Source: Rhizaria sp. SCN 62-66 | Lineage: Eukaryota; Rhizaria, unplaced | Length of the DNA: 29,656 bases | Reading direction: 5' to 3' | Assembly (NCBI GenBank): GCA_001724265.1 | Contig: MEDY01000487.1 | Location: 1-29,656 of the forward strand | Shown here: piece by piece, positions 1-7,272 of the stretch | Layout: each line of letters opens with the position of its first letter | How positions within the stretch are numbered: position 1 is the first letter of the stretch | Program-made: the position numbers and the translations under genes | Notes under the pieces: model-generated | Databases searched by the model: none | What the model was told of the DNA's origin: nothing | Seen by the model: only the letters and a program-made list of their open reading frames with translations

Positions 1-414
1 GCTTTCAAGCGCGAGTCGCTCAAGAGTGTTGACGTTGCCGACAAGTCTGGCATCAATGCGACTGACGCCATGCTTGCTAAGATTGCGCACTTCCAGAAGA
101 GCAACCTGAAGCCCGCCACCACGCACGACTCCTCCGCGGCGCACCTGACTCTGGCCAAGCTCCTCGTCTCTATTGACCAGTTCGACGCGTCGGCCCTCAC
201 GGCGACGGAGACCAACGATAAGTCCGTCCCCAACCTCGCGCTCGAGGACGACACCGGTGCCGTCCTCGCGGCGAACCCGCTGCTGTCGGCCATCTCCAGC
301 TTCGACAAGGCCTCGCTCGCGGCCGCCGAGACGCAGGACTACTCGGCGCCGCTCTTGGTCGCCGAGAACGATGACGACGAAACTGCTGACGCTGTTGCTG
401 GTGAGGCGTACTAA
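1..414 (+). CDS. Beta-thymosin/WH2-like repeat actin-binding protein, 5'-truncated
   Basis: The frame is open from the first base to a TAA at 412-414, giving 137 residues of a protein whose start lies outside the window. Four copies of a beta-thymosin-type unit are visible, of the form F-x-x-x-x-L-x(4)-T/V-x-D-x-S. They are anchored by Phe at residues 2, 31, 61 and 101 (for example IDQFDASALTATETNDKS and ISSFDKASLAAAETQDYS), so they are spaced 29, 30 and 40 residues apart. Beta-thymosin and WH2 units bind monomeric actin, and multi-repeat forms (actobindin, ciboulot, tetrathymosin) sequester or deliver G-actin in the cytoplasm. The last repeats have lost part of the usual LKKT basic core (here ALTAT, SLAAA), so their actin affinity may be weaker. 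The protein ends in an acidic tail. Family assignment is firm; repeat number and the upstream exon structure are unknown. Confidence 0.88.
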   Translation, partial: AFKRESLKSVDVADKSGINATDAMLAKIAHFQKSNLKPATTHDSSAAHLTLAKLLVSIDQFDASALTATETNDKSVPNLALEDDTGAVLAANPLLSAISSFDKASLAAAETQDYSAPLLVAENDDDETADAVAGEAY

Positions 415-1579
415 GCTTTCCTGTGTCTCCGACGTATTATCGGTCTCTGTGCCTCTATCTCTCACTTTTGTCTGTCTCCTACTGTAAATCCGTAACGGGT
501 ATATCTCAAACACATGCCCACTTTCTGTGTGTAGCCCACATTATGCGTGCCTAGTTTTTCATTTTAAAACAAACGTCTCACACTGTGTGCGCGCTATGAC
601 TCTTCATTTCGATTTCTTTCTTTTTCAAACTTTATTACGCAAACACTAGCCTTTACGTGCTTTGGTGCACCCGCATCTAGATTATATGTAATAATATTTT
701 TATTGAGAACCTCTCTATTGCTTTAGCCTAATACATAAATGTATTTGCATTTTCATAACCATTCGTAATCTTCCCTGGCACCATATGACTGACCCCGCAA
801 CTCGTGATGTGTGTGCACAACGAAGCTTCGATAGAAGTTGCTGATGCGAGTGATACAACGCATGCAGTTGTGTTGAGTGAATTATTAGATTGTTTGTTTT
901 ATTCATTTTGAAACATGGTAAAATTGACTTGATAAACGATTTTGCTGCTGCTACACAGGCACAAGCAGACATGCACACAATATTAGTGTGTAGCACTGTG
1001 CTAACCTTTGCCCTTTGCTGGTAGTAGCAGGCACGGATGCATGACACCCGCTTACATAGATATAACCTTATTAGGGTAATGAAACAAAGGTATGGACCTT
1101 GTCACCTTCTGAGACGAACTGCACGCATCACTCGTCACACCACTCACACAAAACAACGACATCTCATATCGACTCAACACACACGCGTCGAAAAGCGCAT
1201 GAGTGAATGTAGCAAGGTACGCGAGAGTAGAACAGTCACAAAACACCATCAGAGCTTCACGAAGCGCAGAAAAGACTCATGCGTATACAGTATACGCAAA
1301 GGCAGTTTGTTGCCTGCGCACTCGTTGACAGGAAGCTCGAGACGCAGCTGGCTGCATTCTAGCTCTCTCGGCGACGCTTGACGTGCAGTCATCGTTGTCG
1401 GTGATGTTCTTGATGCTGTAGAGCAGTCGTCACACATCACACACATATATGTAGCAAGCGTGATGTGCGGCGTGCTCCTCAATCAAGTCGTGTGTTGTTG
1501 TTGTTGCAAGTTTTGGCGGCGTTGTGCGTGGCGGTGCACAGTCTCATCTCAGTCACGGCGACCGACCCGCGCCCCCACT
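415..1579. other. Intergenic spacer between convergent genes
   Basis: This AT-rich stretch of about 1.17 kb lies between the 3' ends of the thymosin-repeat gene and the mS35 gene. Short open frames on both strands lack the GC-rich, alanine-rich codon use of the real genes here and match no family I recognise. No tRNA B-box or other RNA gene signature was found. The only clear structure is a 17-bp palindrome at 1281-1297. The spacer is longer than the other convergent spacer (441 nt), so an unrecognised non-coding RNA is possible but unsupported. Confidence 0.6.
1281..1297. repeat. 17-bp perfect palindrome
   Basis: The 8-base arms gcgtatac and gtatacgc flank a single central a. The arms are exact reverse complements. 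Such an odd-centred palindrome could be a site for a dimeric DNA-binding protein, or a chance event in AT-rich DNA; it lies in the spacer between two convergent genes, not at an evident promoter. Confidence 0.45.
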
Positions 1580-2491
1580 TCACTCGTTGCCGGCCGTGCC
1601 CGCGGCGGCGGCGGCCTTGGACTCCTCAACCTGGGCGCGGGCCTGCGCGATGGCGTCGTCATACTCCTTGCGCTCACCCATCATGGCCGTGTACTCGGCC
1701 GTGAACTGCGCGTCGAGCGCGATCGTGCGCTGCACCATCTGCTCCAGGTACTGGTACACGCGGTTCTCGTTGGCCTGTGCGGAGAGAGACGGGAGTGAGC
1801 GGCGTAAAAAACAAGAGAGATGCAGGGGAAGTGCGGGAGTCAGTAAGACGGAGGAATAGGGGCGAATAGGAAAAAACCAAAAGCACAGATGAATACAAAT
1901 AACAAATCAACAGTATTATCTCTATCCGAGGATATGTTGCAGAAGGCAAGATGACGATATGCAGGGCAAAAGCGGACGTACAATGAGGCCGGGCATCTCG
2001 CGGGATGCGATAACGATCTTGCTCGAGGGGGCGTGGTAGCGGCGGCCAGCGAGCTTGATGAAGATCTCCTTCTGGTAGGGCGTGAACACGGGGTCGAGGT
2101 CCGCGGTGTTGATGTCGATGCGGGCCTTGATGTGCTGACGCTTGTTGACCATCTGGTGCGCGCCCTCGATCATGGGGACGTCGTAGGTCTCCTCGCACGA
2201 GAGCTTGTGGCGGATCGGCAGGCTCCACTCGTGGGGCTCAGCGAGCACGGGGTACGTCACGAAGTTGTACTCGCGGTAGTGCGGCGCTGCGAATGGGTCC
2301 TGGGACGGGCACGGCTTGGTGGGGGCCGTCCAGAACGCGGGGTAGTTAACGCTCGCGAGGGTGTGGGTGCGCACACTCTCCTCCTGGGCACTGTCGCCAC
2401 CCGTAGAGGTCGAGAATGCGCGCAGCTGGGCAAACGCCGCAGAAGAAGTCTTCACACGGGGCACTCGTGCAAGAAAACGCTTAGCAAGCAT
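1580..2491 (-). CDS. MRPS35: Mitochondrial small ribosomal subunit protein mS35 (MRP-S28 family)
   Basis: Two exons, 2491-1982 and 1774-1580, join in phase 0 to give 234 residues. The N-terminus is a classic mitochondrial presequence: basic and hydroxylated without acidic residues for the first 30 positions, with an RAFS/TS cleavage-like site near residues 25-29. The conserved core at about residues 117-190 matches the MRP-S28/mS35 domain: a strand with KARIDINTADLD, then FTPYQKEIFIKLAGRRY, then a strand KIVIAS and a helix NENRVYQYLEQMV completed only after splicing. mS35 is a mitochondrion-specific protein of the small ribosomal subunit head. The C-terminus ends in a short alanine-rich tail. 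The ATG at 2491 is chosen because it begins the presequence. It is divergent to the gene at 2978. Family assignment rests on core motifs and is strong. Confidence 0.9.
1775..1981 (-). other. Intron of mS35 gene
   Basis: This is a 207-nt GT-AG intron, donor GTACGT at 1981 and acceptor CACAG ending at 1775, in phase 0. It is clearly more AT-rich than the exons. Joining here turns the interrupted MRP-S28 helix into a continuous one (MPGLI then ANENRVYQYL). Confidence 0.88.
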
Positions 2492-2977
2492 TTACAGACG
2501 GTCAAATGGAGTCACAGCAAACGGTGCTTTTTATGCTCTTCGTCTCACTCTGGCTGCCAACCGGCGCGCGGCTAAACTTTCCCGACCCACAGTCCCGAGT
2601 CCGATCGCTCGAACTCACCACAAACAGTTGATCACACAGGGTTCGAAAAGGGACTAAGCACGATCCTACAAATCGGTGTCGTTCTTCTGCAGTCGTCCTT
2701 ATGCAACTTTTCCGATGAGTGATTTGTCACTAATTGATAATTTTGTACTGCTATTTAAATTTAAGCATCTTCTTTACCGACACAATCGCGGTATTCAAAC
2801 ATCTTTTTCACTGGCACAAGCTCTTGTTCACTGCTTGTGCGAAACCGCACTGCCAGACAGCCTTGCTCACCATGATTTCATCTAAAAACTCACTTTCCTT
2901 GTAGCTCGTCTCTTTTAAACCAGTTTCAACTTCTTTTTACGTTCACTGGAGCCACTTGGCGCATTCCCCGTGGGGTC
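2492..2977. promoter_or_regulatory. Divergent promoter region between mS35 and the LIR-like protein gene
   Basis: This 486-nt AT-rich region separates two divergent start codons and must hold both promoters. A TATA-like GCATAAAAAGC lies at 2526-2536 on the minus strand, about 35-45 nt upstream of the mS35 ATG. A TTTTAAA at 2913-2919 lies about 60 nt upstream of the plus-strand ATG. These are sequence resemblances only; transcription starts are unknown. Short open frames within it do not look coding. Confidence 0.5.
2526..2536 (-). promoter_or_regulatory. TATA-like element upstream of mS35
   Basis: On the minus strand the sequence reads GCATAAAAAGC. It stands alone in a locally GC-balanced stretch about 35-45 nt before the mS35 start codon, a spacing that suits a core promoter with a very short 5' UTR. 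Chance occurrence cannot be excluded. Confidence 0.3.
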
Positions 2978-4117
2978 ATGAGTGAGCAGTCGCAGCAGTC
3001 TGCCGAGCAGCTGCAGCGCGAGAACGCCCTCCTGCGCGCTGCTCTCGCCCAGAATAACATTCCTCTCCCCGCTACAGTCCCCTCGGCGACCACTGCTCCG
3101 GCGGCGGCCTCGACGACGACGACGGCGGTGTCACAGGACCCCTTCGCGCGCTCCCGCACCGTCGCCGTCACCACCACGGTGACCTCCCCCGCGGCCGCTA
3201 CGCCCGCGCTCAACGCACTATACGGCTCCGACGCCGCGCGCGAGCTCGCAGACAGCACCGCCACCGCTATCGCCGCTACAAACGGCAACACTACGAGTGC
3301 TGCCGGCGGCGCGGATGCGGCGTGGGAGGAGACGGCTGTGGTGGACGTACCCAAGGACGACTGGTGGGTGCTTGTGCCGCGCCCAGGCGACGCGGCGCCC
3401 GCGGCCACGGCGTCCTTCTTCTCGCGCGCTTTCTCGGCGACCGCGGGCGACGGCTCCGCGGCCCCGCGCGGGCCGCTCACCTCGCAGCAGATCCTCGACG
3501 ACCTCGCCAAGCACGCCCCTCCCGCCTACAACGCCGCCGTCGACGGAAACAACATTACTGCCGTCCCCAGCTCTCTGAGCCCGTGCTCTACCGCGGCTGG
3601 CGCCTCCGGCGGCGGCGACGTGCTGGCGGCGAGCGGGCTGGACGCGGACTCGGCATACGTGGTGGTGGACGACCGCGAGCTCCGCGAGTCTCTGGCGCGC
3701 TTCGTGCTCGACACCCTGACGGCGATCCCAGAGGCGCGCGGGCTCAGCGAGGAGGAGGTCCGCGGCGCGCTCAACATCGCCCTGGCGCAGGCCTCGCACG
3801 GCGACGCACAGACCGGCGGCGGCGCGGCGCGCAAGGTGACCATCGATCTGCGCGAGGCCCTCCGCAACGCAGGCTCGCACACCGGCAACGGCAGAGGCGC
3901 GGGCTACCGGCGCGAGAGCGGGGCCACGGGTGCGCAGCGGCTCGCGCCCCGCGTGCGCGGCGTTTTCTCGGGCACGATGAGCGTCTGGAGTGCGCTCACC
4001 AAGATGTGGGGCTGGGGCGCAGTGACGTACCAGATCTACAAGAACCCCGTGTGCAACAAGTACATGCTCACCTGGGCATACAACACCATGTCCTGGGCGC
4101 TCTTCCTCATCCTGTGA
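2978..4117 (+). CDS. Unknown protein with N-terminal coil, LIR-like motifs and hydrophobic C-terminus
   Basis: Single exon of 379 residues; I do not recognise the family. Residues about 9-28 (AEQLQRENALLRAAL) look like a short leucine-zipper coil. A Thr/Ala-rich linker follows. Two aromatic-hydrophobic motifs in acidic surroundings resemble LC3/Atg8-interacting (LIR) motifs: DDWWVL with W129 and L132, and AYVVVDD with Y227 and V230. Helical segments at about 170-185 (ILDDLAKHA) and 230-270 (ELRESLARFVLDTLTAI, then EEEVRGALNIALAQ) suggest small folded pieces. The last 46 residues (334-379) are rich in Trp, Tyr and Met and end in a strongly hydrophobic stretch (MSWALFLIL) at the very C-terminus, as in tail-anchored or hairpin membrane proteins. 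The start is the first ATG, just before the coil. A membrane-bound autophagy receptor or adaptor is one inference; a generic tail-anchored protein is the safe description. Confidence 0.8.
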   Translation: MSEQSQQSAEQLQRENALLRAALAQNNIPLPATVPSATTAPAAASTTTTAVSQDPFARSRTVAVTTTVTSPAAATPALNALYGSDAARELADSTATAIAATNGNTTSAAGGADAAWEETAVVDVPKDDWWVLVPRPGDAAPAATASFFSRAFSATAGDGSAAPRGPLTSQQILDDLAKHAPPAYNAAVDGNNITAVPSSLSPCSTAAGASGGGDVLAASGLDADSAYVVVDDRELRESLARFVLDTLTAIPEARGLSEEEVRGALNIALAQASHGDAQTGGGAARKVTIDLREALRNAGSHTGNGRGAGYRRESGATGAQRLAPRVRGVFSGTMSVWSALTKMWGWGAVTYQIYKNPVCNKYMLTWAYNTMSWALFLIL

Positions 4118-4587
4118 GGGAACACAGGGGATGTGTGCGCACAATGTATAACCAACCAAAAATAATGCTTATATTCTGTTCTATTGCTCTCTGTTCTGTA
4201 CTGTTTGACCTCGAGCAGTGCTGCTTGTTGTTACACTGCTGTTCTAGAGTTACTAGTCAATCGTTTTTGCATTTGTTCGTTAAAAAAACCATTATTCAAA
4301 TAATAATACACAGTTATATTTTCCACTCATGCCTGTATATGAACCATCGGGGCTAAAGTCAGCTATATGTTATGTTTGCACTTGCAGTCACACTCGGTGA
4401 TGACTCCCGCGACTGCCAACGGTAGAGGAGAAACGACTGATGGGGAACTTTTTTGAAGTTGTTCGCGACGAAAGATCCGTGTGAGAGTGTGCACGTTACA
4501 CCCCGTGTGAGTCAATAGTAAAACACTGTATTTCCTCTTTTACAGTGCGACCTGCGAGTATCAGACCCGTTTTCTGACGTCTCTGCC
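4118..4587. other. Intergenic spacer between co-directional genes
   Basis: These 470 nt hold the 3' UTR of the preceding gene and the promoter of the LRR gene. The first half is AT-rich with T-runs. No clear TATA box, RNA gene or conserved motif was recognised. Confidence 0.5.
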
Positions 4588-5630
4588 ATGTCGGACACCA
4601 CTATCCAAGCCAAGGTTCGTCTCCCCCTCCTTTATCACCTTACAGTGCTTTCAAAACGGCATATGAAGGAGGTCCACTGACGTATTTGAGTCTTTCACTT
4701 GCCATTTCTTTCTATTTAGCTTGCGGCGATCAACCGCGCGCTGGTAATCGACGGCGTCCTGGACGTTTCCACCATCAAGCCGCTGGGCTGCACGCGCTTC
4801 ATCCACTTGTTGCGCGACGTCTTCACGCCCCCACAGGCGCAGGCGGCGGCCAAGTCGCTCACCAGCGTCGTGCTGCGCGACTCGTTTATTGGTGACCAGG
4901 GTTTTGTGCAACTGCTGCACGTGCTGGCGCACTTCCCGCCCGCGGCCGTCGCGCGCCTCGACCTTTCGGGCTGCTGGCTCTGGCCCGCCTCAGTGGCCGG
5001 GCTCTTCCGCTTCGCGCCCACAGACTTTATCCCCGCGGCCACCATTGCGCCGCCCTGCGCGCCGGTGTTTCCGCTTGCGGCTGTGACCGAGCTCGACCTC
5101 AGCAACAACCACCTGGGCGACGAGGGCGTCGCATACCTCTGCACCGCCATCTCACAGGTACGACTGCTGACGTTTCACACTCGATATTTCTTCATTACAT
5201 AGACGCTATTAAAGGCTTATTTGAAATATTAGATTTTTAATTGTTAATTGTGTAACATGGGTCTCCGTTTGTTTTTGAAATAATCTATTATCTCTTGATA
5301 CGGCGTGTTTTGTGCTTCTAACGTTTCTCTCTTCATCGTTTGTTCCTCTCCGCTGATTCAGGGCTGCTTCCCTTCGCTGACGGCACTGCTGCTTGACAAC
5401 AACAACATCACCGACACAGGCGCCACTCTCCTTGCTAACACGCTTTCCTGCTTCCTCCCGGCGCTGGCCTCGCTGTCGCTGCGCAGTAACGCGCTCTCAG
5501 ACACCGCTGCCAAGGCCTTCCTGCGCGTCCTGGGCGGCCCTGACCTCCTCTCGCCGCTGCCGGAGCTCGCGCCCGTCGCTGCAGAGCCCACCGAGCCCGC
5601 CGCACCGCCCCCGCGCGGCGTCGCCCGCAG

Positions 5631-5661
<31 letters not shown>

Positions 5662-6831
5662 GCTGGTGGCGCCGCCGCTGGTGGCGCTGGCGCTGCTGCT
5701 GCCGGCGCGGCCTTAGACGCTGCTGGCCGGCCAGTTTCCCGCAACCAGTCCATTGAGCTGCCCTCCGCGGGCTCCCCGCAGCTCCCCGCCACCCCCGCCT
5801 CCTCCGCCGGCGCGCCTGGCGCTGGCGCTGGCTCTGCTGCCGCCGGCGCTGCTGCTTCTGCTGCCGGCGCCGGAGCCGGCGCTAGCGGCGCGGCCAGGCC
5901 GTCCCGCGCGGCAGCCGCCGCCGCAGCTGCCGCGGCAGCCGCCGCGGCCGCTGCGGCGCAGTCGCTGGCGACGGGGTTCGCGAACGAGGGCGCGCTGCGC
6001 GCCGCCGTTGCCGCGGCCCAGGAGCAGGCTGCGCTGGTGACACCCGCATCCGTCGTGCAGCATGTGCTGACCGCCCTCATCCCCTTCGCGCTGCCGCCCG
6101 CCGCCGCCAACACCAGCACGAACAGCAACGCCACCCAGCAGCAACAACAACAGCAGCAACAACAGCAGCAGCAGTGTTCGCAGCAGCTCTGGTTCTGTGC
6201 GGCCTCCACCCCGATCGTCCCGCGCCGCGACCTCGCCCTGTCCGCACTAGACCTCGACGGCAACGCCCTCACGGGCAGCGGCGTCGCCGCGCTGCTTGCC
6301 GTGGCCGCGGCGACGCCCTGCATGCGCTCACTCCGAGCCGAGCCACAACAAGACGGCGCCGTGTACCGGACTAGCAGTGCCGCAGCGAGCACGGATGCTA
6401 GGAACAAGAAGGCGGCGAGCGCGCATGCCCTGACGAGTAACGTCACGAGTTCCGGCGGCGGCGTTGACGTGAGCTGCGTGGACCCGCGCACGGGCGTCGT
6501 GAGCTACCAGCGGCTTATCGATGACGTCCTCTCGGAGCACAAGACCACTGCCGCGAGCAATTACACCGGAGGCTGCTCTACTGCGAGCACGAGCGCGAGT
6601 GCGAGCGCTGAGGCCGAGGGCAGTGGCGGTGAGAGCGCGAGCCTGGGCCGCACGGCGCGCGCGCTGGCGCTGGCAGCGGGGCTGCACCCGCGTCTGGGCC
6701 GGGGCTCGGCGCTGTCGGTCCTCACGCAGGGCGTCCCCGGTCCAAGTGGCTCCTCTGCAAGTCCCCTGCGCGGGATGAGCGAGGCAGAGCTGGTGCGGCT
6801 TGTGGCCGACCTGCGCGCCCTCGTCGCGTAA
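4588..6831 (+). CDS. Leucine-rich repeat (RNI-type) protein with large Ala/Gln-rich insertion
   Basis: Three exons, 4588-4614, 4720-5157 and 5362-6831, all joined in phase 0, encode 644 residues. Ribonuclease-inhibitor-type LRR units are visible: LTSVVLRDSFIGDQG, VARLDLSGC, VTELDLSNNHLGDEG, LTALLLDNNNITDTG and LASLSLRSNALSDTA (residues about 57-210). A further unit, LSALDLDGNALTGSG, appears near 448-465. Between them is about 225 residues of low complexity: long mixed-codon alanine runs and a 13-residue polyglutamine tract at 6136-6174. LRRs of this type are protein-interaction scaffolds; no enzymatic domain is present, so partner and location are unknown. The tail is Ser-rich and ends with a short helix (MSEAELVRLVADLRALV). 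The start ATG gives a nine-residue first exon; it is the nearest upstream ATG that reaches a good donor in the right phase. Confidence 0.82.
4615..4719 (+). other. Intron 1 of LRR gene
   Basis: A 105-nt phase-0 intron with donor GTTCGT after AAG and acceptor TTTCTATTTAG with a clear pyrimidine tract. It is AT-richer than the exons. Confidence 0.8.
5158..5361 (+). other. Intron 2 of LRR gene
   Basis: A 204-nt phase-0 intron, donor CAG/GTACGA and acceptor CTGATTCAG, strongly AT-rich inside. Its removal joins one LRR unit (GVAYLCTAISQ) to the next (GCFPSLTALLLDNN) with normal repeat spacing. Confidence 0.87.
6136..6174 (+). repeat. CAG/CAA polyglutamine tract
   Basis: Thirteen consecutive glutamine codons, a mixture of CAG and CAA, lie inside the LRR gene just before its last recognisable repeat. 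Mixed codons make the tract less prone to slippage than a pure CAG run. Confidence 0.9.
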
Positions 6832-7272
6832 GCGCGGTGCGAGTCTGCCGCCATGTCAGTCAGATCAGATGATGATGCTGTGGCTGCATTGGACGTACCG
6901 AGTGCTTTGAGAGTTTTTAATGTGTTACTTAGATAGACTTATGGTATTGTGCTTTTAAGGCATATTTTTTGTTATAAATACAGTTTGATCATGCTTTATC
7001 AATTTTTAGTGTTGCTGCGTCTCGTTGCTAAGTCACAGAATGTATTAGTGCTTGTTATGGCCACACTTGGATGGAGTGTGTTTGTTGGGAATAGAAATAC
7101 AATAATTCATTCAAAAAAGAATTGCGTGTCGTATTGACACTATGTGAAGTAAGTAAGTAAGTTATGTAACTAATATTACTAGTGAAGTCCAGCAAAGAGT
7201 CGGAATCGATAAATCAGATGTCAGAGTCATCACAACAATTAGTGGCAGTGGTGACTTGGTGAAGCGAGGTTT
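6832..7272. other. Intergenic spacer between convergent genes
   Basis: This 441-nt AT-rich spacer holds the 3' ends of the LRR gene (plus) and the PH-like gene (minus). It contains a four-copy aagt tetranucleotide repeat at 7147-7162. No gene or RNA was recognised. Confidence 0.55.
7147..7162. repeat. (aagt)4 microsatellite
   Basis: Four perfect copies of aagt in the spacer between two convergent genes. Confidence 0.8.

Noticed and set aside
715-1482. Short open frames on both strands in the spacer after the thymosin-repeat gene
   Set aside because: Their codon use resembles the AT-rich spacers, not the GC-rich genes, and no motif or homology is recognisable.
2636-2655. ggttcgaaaag sequence resembling a tRNA B-box
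   Set aside because: No matching A-box, cloverleaf or anticodon arm could be built around it.
2516-2885. Two short plus-strand frames upstream of the 2978 gene
   Set aside because: They lie in the AT-rich divergent promoter region with no coding-like composition and no recognisable family.
3218-4356. Long frames overlapping the gene at 2978-4117 in other frames and strand
   Set aside because: They are Arg/Gly-rich out-of-frame readings of GC-rich DNA, and the 2978 frame has a good ATG and a coherent hydrophobic end.
6949-7137. Hydrophobic 62-residue open frame between two convergent genes
   Set aside because: AT-rich DNA naturally gives Leu/Phe/Tyr-rich frames; it lies in a probable 3' UTR and has no supporting signal.
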